Assembly: GCA_046349155.1 (NCBI GenBank)
Contig: JAXMCW010000002.1
Span: forward strand, 868,001 to 932,000
DNA from: Alsobacter sp046349155
GTDB taxonomy: Bacteria > Pseudomonadota > Alphaproteobacteria > Rhizobiales > Beijerinckiaceae
Direction: 5' to 3'
DNA: 64,000 bases
Shown here: in pieces, positions 1 through 8,550 of the stretch
Layout of the letters: each line of letters starts with the position of its first letter
Numbering within the stretch: the stretch's first letter is position 1
The notes under the pieces: generated by a model
What the model was told of the DNA's origin: nothing
Database searches by the model: none
The model's input: the letters and a program-made list of their open reading frames with translations, nothing else
Made by a program: the position numbers and the translations under genes

Positions 1-814
1 CGTCGCGGCCGCTGGGCGGCTCCTCGGGCAGGACGTCGAGCGCCGCGCCGCCGACGGAGCCGCGGCGTATCGCCTCCCCCAGCGCCTCGATATCGACGAC
101 GCTGCCGCGCGCCGTGTTGACGAGGACGAGGCCGGGGCGGGCCGAGGCGAGGACGGCTGCGCCGACGAGACCCGCGGTGGCGGGCCCGCCGGGAACGTGG
201 AGGCTCACCACGTCGCTGGCCGCGAAGAGATCCTCCAGCCGGGCGTGGCGCTCGGCGTCGAGCGCGATCTCAAGGCCGGATGGCACGAAAGGGTCGTGGA
301 AGGCGATGCGCATGCCGAAGGCGCGCGCCCGCTGCGCCGCGGCGATGCCGATGCGGCCCATGCCGACCACGCCGAAGGTCCCGCCCCGCAGGCGCCGCAC
401 CAGGGGCGGCGCGCCGGGGTTCCAGGCCGAGAGATCCTCCTGCAGCCGGCCGTGATAGGCGCACAGACCCCGGCGCAGCGCCAGCATGAGGCCGATGGCG
501 TGGTCCGCCACCTCCGAGGTGCCGTAGTCCGGCACGTTGCAGACGGGGACGCCGAGCCCGGCCCAGCCGGCGAGGTCGAGGTTGTCGTAACCGACGCCGA
601 GGCGGACGACGATCCGCGTGCGCGGCAGGGAGCCGGGCTCGAACCCGACAGGCGGGGCCGAGCCGAACACGATGAGGGCCGTCGCCTCCTCGCGCACCCG
701 CGGCGGGACCGGTTCTCCCTGGCGGTGGACATGGACCGACACTTCGGGCCCGGCGATCCGGCGTTCGGTCTCGGCGTCGTCGGCGAGGTCGTAGTCGGCA
801 AGGATGATGGTCAT
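1..814 (-). CDS. D-2-hydroxyacid dehydrogenase (partial, C-terminus beyond window)
   Basis: NAD(P)-dependent D-isomer-specific 2-hydroxyacid dehydrogenase, a family that interconverts 2-keto and D-2-hydroxy acids such as glyoxylate or hydroxypyruvate. Reading from an ATG at 814, 271 codons are visible. The Rossmann motif GMGRIG is at about residues 151-156. The NTARGS stretch carries the catalytic Arg, and the PEEPP stretch near the window edge carries the catalytic Glu. The catalytic His lies outside the window. Only 5 bp separate this start from the stop of the upstream GlxA-type regulator, so the two are probably co-transcribed. Context with the divergent lyase, sialidase-like and ABC genes suggests it reduces or oxidises a product of that pathway. 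The exact substrate is unknown. Confidence 0.85.
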   Translation of the reverse strand, partial: MTIILADYDLADDAETERRIAGPEVSVHVHRQGEPVPPRVREEATALIVFGSAPPVGFEPGSLPRTRIVVRLGVGYDNLDLAGWAGLGVPVCNVPDYGTSEVADHAIGLMLALRRGLCAYHGRLQEDLSAWNPGAPPLVRRLRGGTFGVVGMGRIGIAAAQRARAFGMRIAFHDPFVPSGLEIALDAERHARLEDLFAASDVVSLHVPGGPATAGLVGAAVLASARPGLVLVNTARGSVVDIEALGEAIRRGSVGGAALDVLPEEPPSGRD

Positions 815-819
815 GGGCC

Positions 820-1842
820 TCACGCCGGGGGAGCGTCGGGGCGCGGCGTGGTGAGGCGCGGCCCGGTCGGATGGAACTTGTCGCGCTCGGCCGTCTCGAA
901 GCGGCGGCGGTAGGTGGTGGGCGGCATGCCGTAGCGCTTGCGGAAGGCGCGGCAGAAATGCGCGTTCGACAGGAAGCCGCAGGCCTCCGCGATGTGTGCG
1001 ACGGAGTTGCCGCTGTAGAAGAGCTGGTCGCGCGCCGCCTCCAGCCGCACCTGCGTGTAATGGTCGCTCGGGCTGGTGCCCGTCTCCCGCGCGAAGAGCC
1101 GCTCGAGCCGCCGCCGGGAGACGGACAGCTCCGCGCAGATGTCGTCGATCCGCAGCGGGAAGGCAATGTTGTCCTTCATCAGCTTCTGGCAACGCTGGAT
1201 CAGCGAGCGGTTGCTGGTGAGCGCCAGGCCCTCGACGAGCTGCGGCGTCTCGGCGGGGCGCGCGCGCCCGTGCACGAAGGCGTTGGCGACGGTCTGCGCG
1301 AGGCCGGCGCCGTGCAGGCGACCGATCAGGTCGAGCATCAGGTCGAGCGAGGAGACGCCTCCCGCGGCCGTCACACGCTCGCGGTCCACCACGTAGATCT
1401 GCTCCACGACATCCACGTCGGGATAGGCGTCCCGGAAGACCGGGATCGCCTCCCAGTGCAGGGTCACCCGGTAGCCGGACAGCACCCCCGCGGCGGCCAG
1501 CGCGAAGAGCCCCGTGTCGAGCGCGCCGAGCACGCTGCCATGGGCCGCGAGCCGGCGCAGCCAGCTCAGCACGGGCTTGGCGAGGTGCTGCGTCGGCTCG
1601 TTGCCGGAGCAGACGATCACGCAGCGCGGAAGGCCCGAGCCCGCGATCGCAATGGTGTCGTCCACCGCCATGCCGTTATTGGCCCGCACCGGCCCGCCGA
1701 GCGCGGAGACGAAGGACCAGTCGAAGAGCCGCTCGCCGGCGTTCTGGTTGGCGATGCGCAGCGCGTCGGTGGCCGGAACCAGCGCATAGAGCGGGAAGTC
1801 GGGCAGCAGGAAGAAGTGGATGTGAGCGCGGTCGCCGAGCAT
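820..1842 (-). CDS. GlxA-type transcriptional regulator (DJ-1/PfpI domain plus AraC HTH)
   Basis: A 340-residue regulator with an N-terminal DJ-1/PfpI-like amidotransferase fold (about residues 5-180, seen in the FFLLPDFPLYALVPATDALR opening) and a C-terminal AraC/XylS double helix-turn-helix (about 220-315, with AHIAEACGFLSNAHFCRAFRK). The length matches the family norm. GlxA-type proteins usually activate neighbouring catabolic genes, as GbdR and CdhR do for quaternary amines and carnitine. It is divergent from the DapA-family gene at 2043 across a 200-bp gap and overlaps no neighbour. It is therefore the likely regulator of the 2043-9996 cluster, by inference from position only. Confidence 0.9.
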   Translation of the reverse strand: MLGDRAHIHFFLLPDFPLYALVPATDALRIANQNAGERLFDWSFVSALGGPVRANNGMAVDDTIAIAGSGLPRCVIVCSGNEPTQHLAKPVLSWLRRLAAHGSVLGALDTGLFALAAAGVLSGYRVTLHWEAIPVFRDAYPDVDVVEQIYVVDRERVTAAGGVSSLDLMLDLIGRLHGAGLAQTVANAFVHGRARPAETPQLVEGLALTSNRSLIQRCQKLMKDNIAFPLRIDDICAELSVSRRRLERLFARETGTSPSDHYTQVRLEAARDQLFYSGNSVAHIAEACGFLSNAHFCRAFRKRYGMPPTTYRRRFETAERDKFHPTGPRLTTPRPDAPPA

Positions 1843-1868
1843 GTCCCACCCTCCTCTCGCCGTTCAAG

Positions 1869-1879
1869 ATCAAATTGAT
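1869..1879. promoter_or_regulatory. Palindrome ATCAAATTGAT in the divergent promoter gap
   Basis: A perfect 11-bp palindrome sits 27 bp upstream of the GlxA-type regulator start, followed at 1892-1897 by a CAATTG word. It lies in the 200-bp AT-richer gap shared with the divergent lyase gene. It is a candidate operator for the adjacent AraC-family regulator. No consensus is available to test this, so it is a position-based inference. Confidence 0.3.
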
Positions 1880-2042
1880 GGCGCGCGGAGTCAATTGGAA
1901 ATCGCGGCGACCCTGCCATCATGATTGCACGACGGAAGCAAACAGCAAGCTCCGATATCGATCTGCCTGGTTATACCCCCTCACTCGCACGTTGCTTGAG
2001 CGACTGCCAAAAGACTTGCTCGCCAGGGATGGAACGACAGCC

Positions 2043-2993
2043 ATGACGTTCGCGGCATTGCGTCAAAAACTCGTCGGTTGTTACATCACGATCCCGACGA
2101 TGTTCAGGGATCCTGACCTGGAAGTCGACACCGATGCGATCGCAGGACATGTCCGTTTCCTGCTAAACCGAGGCGTGAAGGCCGGCAACGGCGTCCTTCT
2201 GGCGGGCGGTGCGGCCGGCGACTTCTCGACGATGACCTTCGACGAGCGCGTGCTCGTCGCCCAGACGGTGTTCGAGGCCGGAGGCGGCCGCCTGCCCCTC
2301 GCCATGGGCGCGCAGACGACGAGCACCCGCGAGCTCGTCCGCCTCGCCAAGGCTGCCGAGCGCATCGGCTTCGACTATATTCAGGTGTCCTGTCCCTTCT
2401 ACTTCAGCCATACCGAGGGAGACTTCCTCGACTACGTGCGCGCGGCCGCGGAGGCCGCGCCCATCGGCATCATCATCTACAACACGTTCTGGACCAGCGC
2501 CGCGGTCTCCTTCCGCACCGTCGAGAAGCTCGTCGAGATTCCCAATGTCGTCGGCCTCAAGTGGGCGACGCCGCGCACCGACGCCATGGAGTTCGAGGAC
2601 GTCGTCTCGACCTTCTCCTCGCGTGTGTCCATCATCGACAACCACCTGCAGTTCCCGCAGAGCCACGCGCTGGGCGCGCGCGCCTTCGAGGTGCACCTGT
2701 CGAACTACTGGCCGGAATGGGGCATCCGCCTCGTCGAGGACCTCGACCGGGGCCACTACGCCGACGTGCAGCGCCGCCTCGTGAGCGAGGCCATGCCCTT
2801 CTACAAGCTCTGGATCGAGATCGAGAATTCCTACACGTCCGGCGACGGCTACCTGGACAAGCTCTGCATGGAGCTCGTCGGCCTGCCCACGAGCCGCTGC
2901 CGCCCCCCGACGCGGGACGTCCGCGATCACTATCGCGAGCGCTGCCGCGCCATGATGGCGGCCACCGGCGTGCCGGGTCTGCTTCCGGCCTGA
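2043..2993 (+). CDS. DapA-family (dihydrodipicolinate synthase/N-acetylneuraminate lyase) aldolase or dehydratase
   Basis: A 316-residue class I Schiff-base enzyme of the DapA/NanA superfamily. These TIM-barrel proteins cleave or dehydrate 2-keto acids through a lysine imine. The imine Lys is K173 in GLKWATP, and the catalytic Tyr is Y146 in IIIYNTFW. The motif that is GTTGE in DapA reads GAAGD (residues 56-60), so the paired Thr residues are absent and the enzyme is unlikely to be a housekeeping DapA. The ATG at 2043 was chosen because family homology begins just after it; the frame stays open for 168 bp upstream without homology. Two sialidase-like genes, an ABC importer and an aldehyde dehydrogenase follow on the same strand. 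A 2-keto-3-deoxy sugar acid aldolase, or a 5-keto-4-deoxyglucarate dehydratase-like role, would fit. Confidence 0.85.
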   Translation: MTFAALRQKLVGCYITIPTMFRDPDLEVDTDAIAGHVRFLLNRGVKAGNGVLLAGGAAGDFSTMTFDERVLVAQTVFEAGGGRLPLAMGAQTTSTRELVRLAKAAERIGFDYIQVSCPFYFSHTEGDFLDYVRAAAEAAPIGIIIYNTFWTSAAVSFRTVEKLVEIPNVVGLKWATPRTDAMEFEDVVSTFSSRVSIIDNHLQFPQSHALGARAFEVHLSNYWPEWGIRLVEDLDRGHYADVQRRLVSEAMPFYKLWIEIENSYTSGDGYLDKLCMELVGLPTSRCRPPTRDVRDHYRERCRAMMAATGVPGLLPA

Positions 2994-3034
2994 GCCGGGT
3001 TCCCCATCGACTTCCGCATCCGCAGGACAGCCTC

Positions 3035-4249
3035 ATGCCCCGCATCACAGACATCACCCATCACACGATCTTCAAGCACCCCGAGCACTGCGTGAACCAG
3101 ATCGCCGCGCGGGTGGTGAAATCAGGCGAGATCATCGCCGTGTTCAACGAGGAGCGCTTCCCCTTCCACCACGATTCCGGCCAGACGCTGCTGACACGCT
3201 CGGCCGACGGCGGCGTGACGTGGTCGGCCCCCGAGATCGTGCTTCCCTGGACCAACACCACCGGGAACTGGGACTGTGGCTTCTGCGAACTCGCCGATGG
3301 CACCTGGGTCGTCAACATGACGATCACCGGCTTCTTCAAGCGCGGCGTGAAGCCGGAAGGCGTCTCCTGGAGCGCGCACCCCACCTCGCCCGAGTGGGGG
3401 GACTGGACCTGGGCCTACAAGACGCAGGCCTGGCTCGGCACCTACGTGGTCCGCTCCACCGACCGCGGCCGCACCTGGAGCGATCCGATCCCCGTCAACG
3501 TGCGCCCGCTCAAGCATGGCGGCTGCCGGCTGGGCTGTTGGCAGCTCCCCTCCGGCGCGCTGCTGATGGGCCTCTACGGGCGCATCCGCGGCTACGAGGA
3601 GGAGGGCGAGGGCGAGACCACCCGCTCGGCGCTGATGCGCTCCGACGATGGCGGCGAGAACTGGGAATACTACTCCACCCTTGCCTACGACCCCGCGAGC
3701 ATCATCGACTACGAGGAGCCCGCCATGGTGCGCCTCGCCGATGGCCGGCTGGTGTGCACCATGCGCACCCACGTCAATCCCTCGAGCGACGCCAAGAACA
3801 TGGTCGTCACCGTCTCCGAGGATGACGGCTTCTCCTGGACCCCGCCCAAGTGGACGAACATCTGGGGCTACCCGTCCGAGATGATCCCGCTGCTCGATGG
3901 CCGCTACTTCATGATCTACGGCTATCGCCGCCCGCCCTACGGCGTGCGCGGCTGCGTGTCGGAGGACGGAGTCACCTGGGACGTCAAGAACGAGTTCGTC
4001 ATCCGCGAGGGCGGCGTGCCGGGCCTCAGCGAGATGGAGCGCCCCGGCTCCAGCCGCATGAGCCCCGCATCCGGCAAGTATGGCGGCGGGCGGATCGACT
4101 GGGCCAATCCCGGCGTCTACCAGCATATCGGCTATCCCAGCATCGTGCAGATGGCGGACGGCACGCTGGTCGCGACCTACCACGAGTGGGACGAGACCGA
4201 GCGCCCGCTGCAATACGTGCGATCCACCCGCTTCCGTCTGGCGGATTGA
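3035..4249 (+). CDS. Sialidase-like Asp-box beta-propeller protein (first copy)
   Basis: A 404-residue protein with repeated Asp boxes (SADGGVTW near residue 56, STDRGRTW, SDDGGENW, SEDDGFSW, SEDGVTW), the signature of six-bladed sialidase/BNR propellers. The stretch YEEPAMVRLADGRLVCTMR matches the conserved Glu/Arg segment of exo-sialidase-like families. There is no signal peptide, so it probably acts in the cytoplasm on an imported compound, unlike secreted sialidases. The ATG at 3035 lies 41 bp after the lyase stop. A second, diverged copy follows 9 bp downstream. True sialidase activity is not shown by the sequence; other glycoside hydrolase or lyase activities of this fold are equally possible. 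Confidence 0.85.
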   Translation: MPRITDITHHTIFKHPEHCVNQIAARVVKSGEIIAVFNEERFPFHHDSGQTLLTRSADGGVTWSAPEIVLPWTNTTGNWDCGFCELADGTWVVNMTITGFFKRGVKPEGVSWSAHPTSPEWGDWTWAYKTQAWLGTYVVRSTDRGRTWSDPIPVNVRPLKHGGCRLGCWQLPSGALLMGLYGRIRGYEEEGEGETTRSALMRSDDGGENWEYYSTLAYDPASIIDYEEPAMVRLADGRLVCTMRTHVNPSSDAKNMVVTVSEDDGFSWTPPKWTNIWGYPSEMIPLLDGRYFMIYGYRRPPYGVRGCVSEDGVTWDVKNEFVIREGGVPGLSEMERPGSSRMSPASGKYGGGRIDWANPGVYQHIGYPSIVQMADGTLVATYHEWDETERPLQYVRSTRFRLAD

Positions 4250-4258
4250 GGGCCGCCC

Positions 4259-5380
4259 ATGAGCCATCCGGCGGCCGAGCAGACCATCCTCCTGGACGAG
4301 CACCGCTATGTCGCGCATCCGCACATGGCCGTGCTCCCGGACGGGACCTGGCTGCTGGTCGTCAACAGGGCGCCGCGGCGGGTCGTCACGATGCACCCGC
4401 CGCAGGACCCGGAATTCACCAACGTGCTGATGCGCTCGCACGACGAGGGCGCCACCTGGACGGCGCCCGTCGTCGTGCCCTCCTACGGCGCGACCGGCAC
4501 CGAATGCGCCGGCCTCACCGTGCTGCCGGACGGCGCGGTCGTGCTCAACCAGTGGCAATTCGGCTGGTTCTCGCCGGATGACCGCGAGGCTGCGGCCCGC
4601 GAGCCGGACTATTGCCCGCCCGAGGTGCTGAAGGCCGGCCTGCTCGGCTCAACCGAGATCGGCTCCGGCCTGATCGCCGACATGCCGGCCGCCCGGCTGA
4701 TGCCCTGGGCCAGGGGCGGCGGGATCACGCTCGTCCACCGCAGCGAGGACGCCGGCCGGACCTTCCCGACGGTCAGCGTCGTGCGCACCGCCCCCTATTC
4801 GGGCGGCTACGGCATGCGGGGCGCGGTCGTGCTGCCGGACGGCGAGGTGCTTCTGCCGCTGAGCGACATCCCGCGCTACGAGCGGATCTTCCTTGTCCGC
4901 TCGCGCGATGGCGGGCGGAGTTGGGGTCCGCCCTCGCCCGTCGCCGCCGTGCCGGGCTGCGAGTTCGAGGAGCCGGCGCCGCTTCTGCTCGCAACCGGCG
5001 AGATCCTTCTCCTCCTGCGCGAGAACGCGTCGCGCACGCTGTTCGCGACGCGCTCGGCCGACGGGGGCCGCTCCTGGTCCACGCCCCGCCCGACGGGCAT
5101 CGGCAGCTATCCCGCCCATCTCGTGGGGCTGCCGGACGGGCGCATCGCCGCCGTCACGGGGCGTCGTCATCCGCCCTTCGGCATCGAGGCCTACCTGTCG
5201 AGGGACGGGGGCCGCAGCTTCGACGCGGACCGACCGGCGACCATCCGCGCCGGTCTCCCGAACAAGGACTTGGGCTACCCGACCGCCGCCCTGCGGCGCG
5301 ATGGCAGCCTTTTCGTCGCCTACTACTACCGCAACGCAAGCGGAGTGACGGGCCTCCACGCGACAAGCGTGACAATCTAA
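4259..5380 (+). CDS. Sialidase-like Asp-box beta-propeller protein (second copy)
   Basis: A 373-residue propeller protein with Asp boxes SHDEGATW, SEDAGRTF, SRDGGRSW, SADGGRSW and SRDGGRSF. It has the same Glu-rich FEEPAPLLLATGEILLLLR segment seen in the preceding gene. There is no signal peptide or membrane segment, so a cytoplasmic location is expected. It starts 9 bp after the first copy and is probably translated from the same mRNA. The two copies are clearly divergent, so a recent tandem duplication is unlikely; they may form a hetero-oligomer or act in sequence. The substrate is unknown. Confidence 0.85.
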   Translation: MSHPAAEQTILLDEHRYVAHPHMAVLPDGTWLLVVNRAPRRVVTMHPPQDPEFTNVLMRSHDEGATWTAPVVVPSYGATGTECAGLTVLPDGAVVLNQWQFGWFSPDDREAAAREPDYCPPEVLKAGLLGSTEIGSGLIADMPAARLMPWARGGGITLVHRSEDAGRTFPTVSVVRTAPYSGGYGMRGAVVLPDGEVLLPLSDIPRYERIFLVRSRDGGRSWGPPSPVAAVPGCEFEEPAPLLLATGEILLLLRENASRTLFATRSADGGRSWSTPRPTGIGSYPAHLVGLPDGRIAAVTGRRHPPFGIEAYLSRDGGRSFDADRPATIRAGLPNKDLGYPTAALRRDGSLFVAYYYRNASGVTGLHATSVTI

Positions 5381-5433
5381 CCGCGCCTGAACCGGCCGCA
5401 GAGCCGGGGCGGCGCCCATGAGAGGAGAGTGGA

Positions 5434-6735
5434 ATGCAAGGGCACACGATCAGCAGGCGCTCCCTCCTTGCCGGAAGCGGGGCAATCGCGGGAGGGCTCG
5501 TCTTCAAGCCGGCCATCCTGAGGGCGGCGACGACCGAGCTCGTTCACTGGAGCTGGCTCGCAGCCTCCGACGGCGAGGTCTGGGACAAGATGATCAAGGC
5601 GTTCAACGCCGCGAACAAGGACGTCCAGATCAAGATGGAGCTGGTGGAGGAGGAGCAGTACAATACCAAGGTGCTCGCCGCCGCCGCCACGGGCCGCGCT
5701 CCCGACTTCGGGTGGGGCACCGCAGGCCAGCGCGCCAAGTGGGCCAAGGACGGCGTCCTCGTGAAGCTCGACGACCTCGTCAAGGCGTCCGGCCTCGACC
5801 TGTCGGACTTCAGCGCCTTCTCCATCGAATCCTCGCGCTATCCCAAGTACGGCAACGGCCTCTTCATGATCCCCATGGACCTGATGAGCCTGCAGCCCGA
5901 GTACAACACGGACCACGTCAAGGAAGCCGGGCTCGATCCCAGCAAGTTCCCCGAGGACGGCGCGGGCCTGATGGAATGGGCCAAGGCCTTGACCAAGCGC
6001 GAGGGCGACAAGGTGGTGCGCTCGGGCATCATGATGACCGGGGCGGGCGTGCAGCCCACGGTCACCTGGGGCATCGTCTCCGGCCAGATGGGCTTCGAGC
6101 GCGCCTCGGCCGACCTGAAGACCGCGGCGGTGAACCCCAAGGCGGGCATCGCGGCGATGGAATGGATCCTCGATCTCTTCGACAAGAGCCGCGTCTCCAC
6201 GCGCGACATCACCGACCGCTACAAGGCCTTCGGCGCAGGGCAGGGCTCGATCTTCTGGACCGGACCATGGACCTTGAACGGCTATATCGGCCAGAAGCTG
6301 CCCTTCCGCACCGCCCTGTTCCCGAACATCGGCGGCAAGCGGCTGACCTATTTCGAGCAGGGCGGCCTCGAGCTCTACGTGCAGAAGGACAAGGGTCGCT
6401 ATGAGGCGACGATGAAGGCGGTGAAGTGGCTGTCGGACAACAGCTTCCTCTGGACCACGGCCGGCCGGGGCGCCTCGCCCCGCAAGTCGATCCTCAGCCA
6501 GCCCGACTACAAGACGGCCGGCGCGCCCTGGGAGATGCGCGGCGCCTTCGTCGAGGGCATGTCGTTCGCGACCCTGGGCGAGATCCCGGTGCAGGCGGGT
6601 CCCGACTTCACGATCTATTCCGGCGGCAACTTCCTGGCCAAGACGCTCGAGGGCGTGTGGGCCGGCAAGTCCAAGCCGGAGGAGGCCATGGCCAAGATCG
6701 CCGAGCAGTGGCAGAAGGGCCTCGACGCCGGCTGA
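5434..6735 (+). CDS. Extracellular solute-binding protein, family 1 (sugar ABC transporter, Tat-exported)
   Basis: A 433-residue periplasmic binding protein of the carbohydrate uptake CUT1 class. The N-terminus has a twin-arginine signal (SRRSLLAGSGAIAGG from residue 8). The mature part has the family 1 fold, for example FDKSRVSTRDITDRYKAFGAGQGS followed by a Trp-rich ligand region. A strong ribosome site (AGAGGAGAG) precedes the ATG. Two CUT1 permease genes follow at 13 bp and then by an overlap. The ligand is probably an oligosaccharide or acidic sugar processed by the upstream propeller proteins, inferred from gene order. Confidence 0.9.
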   Translation: MQGHTISRRSLLAGSGAIAGGLVFKPAILRAATTELVHWSWLAASDGEVWDKMIKAFNAANKDVQIKMELVEEEQYNTKVLAAAATGRAPDFGWGTAGQRAKWAKDGVLVKLDDLVKASGLDLSDFSAFSIESSRYPKYGNGLFMIPMDLMSLQPEYNTDHVKEAGLDPSKFPEDGAGLMEWAKALTKREGDKVVRSGIMMTGAGVQPTVTWGIVSGQMGFERASADLKTAAVNPKAGIAAMEWILDLFDKSRVSTRDITDRYKAFGAGQGSIFWTGPWTLNGYIGQKLPFRTALFPNIGGKRLTYFEQGGLELYVQKDKGRYEATMKAVKWLSDNSFLWTTAGRGASPRKSILSQPDYKTAGAPWEMRGAFVEGMSFATLGEIPVQAGPDFTIYSGGNFLAKTLEGVWAGKSKPEEAMAKIAEQWQKGLDAG

Positions 6736-6748
6736 GGCGGGACGCGCG

Positions 6749-7678
6749 ATGACGGTCGCCGCGAGTGACTACCGAGGCGCCGCCCGCGCGGCGTCTCCGG
6801 CCATGCAGGAGGGCCGGCCCGGGATCGACTGGGCCGGCTATCTCTTCGTCGCGTTCTTCGCCGCGCCCTTCCTGCTCTTCAACGTGATGCCGGTGCTGTT
6901 CGGCGTCTATGTCAGCTTCACGGAGTGGAGCATCATCGGGAGCCCGACCTGGGTCGGGCTCGCCAACTACCGGCAGGCGCTGGGCGACGAGTGGCTGCAC
7001 CAGGCCCTGATCAATGTCGGGCTCTACGCGCTGATCATCGTGCCGGGCGTGGTGACGCTGGGGCTCGCCTTCGCGGTCTTCGTGAACCAGGGCTGGCCAC
7101 TCTCGGGCCTCGCCCGCACGATCCTGTTCACGCCCAACGTCTGCTCGGCGACCGTGATCGGGCTCGTCTGGGTGTGGATCCTCGACACGCAGTACGGGTT
7201 GCTGAACGGCTACCTCGCCGCCTTCGGCGTCAAGGACATTCCCTGGCTCACGAGCACCCGCTGGTCGCTCGTGGGCGTCTCCATGGCCTCGATCTGGTGG
7301 GACCTCGGCCTCGCCTTCGTGCTGCTGCTCGCCGCCCTGCAGGACGTGCCGCAGGACCTCTACGAGGCCGCCTCACTCGACGGCGCGGGAAGCTGGAAGA
7401 AGTTCGTGCACGTCACCTTGCCGCACATCCGTCCGGCGCTCAGCATGGTGATCACGCTGCAGATCATCTCGACGATGCGGATCTTCAGCCAGGTCTACGT
7501 GATGACCAATGGCGGGCCCGCCGGCTCGTCGTCCTCGGTCATCTACTACATCTACCAGACGGCCATCGTGCGCAACCTGCTGGGCTACGCCTCGGCCGTC
7601 TCGGTGATCCTCTTCGTCGCCATCCTGGCTGTCACGCTGGCGCAGCGCGTCCTGATCAGGGAGACGAGCCGTGGCTGA
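6749..7678 (+). CDS. Sugar ABC transporter permease, MalF/UgpA type
   Basis: A 309-residue inner-membrane permease of the CUT1 class with about six transmembrane segments, beginning with a hydrophobic run at residues 30-55. The EAA loop that contacts the ATPase is visible as EAASLDGAGSWKKF followed by TLPHIRP. It lies 13 bp after the binding-protein gene, and its stop overlaps the next permease start by 8 bp, which indicates translational coupling. No ATPase gene is present in this cluster, so the transporter must borrow one from elsewhere, for example a MalK/UgpC-type protein. Confidence 0.9.
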   Translation: MTVAASDYRGAARAASPAMQEGRPGIDWAGYLFVAFFAAPFLLFNVMPVLFGVYVSFTEWSIIGSPTWVGLANYRQALGDEWLHQALINVGLYALIIVPGVVTLGLAFAVFVNQGWPLSGLARTILFTPNVCSATVIGLVWVWILDTQYGLLNGYLAAFGVKDIPWLTSTRWSLVGVSMASIWWDLGLAFVLLLAALQDVPQDLYEAASLDGAGSWKKFVHVTLPHIRPALSMVITLQIISTMRIFSQVYVMTNGGPAGSSSSVIYYIYQTAIVRNLLGYASAVSVILFVAILAVTLAQRVLIRETSRG

Positions 7679-8546
7679 CCTCCTGCGCCTGCGCCATCGC
7701 CCGGTCGGCCATAGCAGGATGACCTGGGGCGATGTTCCCGTCTGGCTGATCGGCATGCTGGGCGTCTTCGCCTGGGGCGCCCCCTTCCTGTGGATGGTGG
7801 GCACCTCGTTCAAGCCGGCCTCGCAGGTGATGACGCGCGAGATCGAGTGGCTTCCGCGGGAATGGACGCTCGTCAACTACGTCAAGGTGATGCAGCATCC
7901 GGTGGCCACCTGGGCCTTCAACAGCGTGGTGGTCGCCGTCGCCGCGACGGCGCTCTGCGTGCTGTTCGGCGCCATGGCCGGCTACGCGCTGGCGCGCCTG
8001 CGCTTTCCCGGCCGGGACCTCATCTTCCTGGCCTTCCTCGCCTCGATGATGATCCCGCCCGAGGTCGGCGTGGTTCCGTTGCTCATCGCCATGATCGACG
8101 TGGGGTGGGCGAGCACCTACCAGGCGCTCATCCTGCCGGGCATCGCCAACGTGCTCAGTGTCTACATTTTCCGCCAGTTCTTCCTCACCTTCCCGCGCGA
8201 ACTCGAGGAGGCGGCGATCGTGGACGGGGCGGGACTGTTCCGGATCTTCTTCCGCATCGCGCTGCCGCTGGCGCGCAGTCCCATGATCGCGGCGAGCGTC
8301 ATCGTCTTCACGCTCAACTGGAACAACTTCCTGTGGCCGCTGCTGGTCACCTTCGACGAGGACATGAAGACCCTCCCCGTGGGCGTCGCCACCTTCGCTC
8401 CCGTCGTCGGCACGCATACGCAGCTCGAGGGCTATGCCGTCTCCATGGCGGCGGCGACCCTGCTCAGCATCCCGTCGGTTCTGCTCTTCCTGGCGCTGCA
8501 GCGCTATTTCATGGCCGGGCTCAGCTCCGGCAGCTTCAAGGGATAG
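7671..8546 (+). CDS. Carbohydrate ABC transporter permease, MalG/UgpE type
   Basis: A 291-residue CUT1 permease, partner of the preceding gene, with about six membrane spans and the EAA loop EAAIVDGAGLFRIFF then ALPLARS. It starts with GTG at 7671, inside the last codons of the upstream permease, an 8-bp overlap typical of coupled membrane subunits. The aldehyde dehydrogenase begins 4 bp after its stop, so transport and catabolism genes form one unit. Confidence 0.9.
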   Translation: MADLLRLRHRPVGHSRMTWGDVPVWLIGMLGVFAWGAPFLWMVGTSFKPASQVMTREIEWLPREWTLVNYVKVMQHPVATWAFNSVVVAVAATALCVLFGAMAGYALARLRFPGRDLIFLAFLASMMIPPEVGVVPLLIAMIDVGWASTYQALILPGIANVLSVYIFRQFFLTFPRELEEAAIVDGAGLFRIFFRIALPLARSPMIAASVIVFTLNWNNFLWPLLVTFDEDMKTLPVGVATFAPVVGTHTQLEGYAVSMAAATLLSIPSVLLFLALQRYFMAGLSSGSFKG

Positions 8547-8550
8547 CCCC

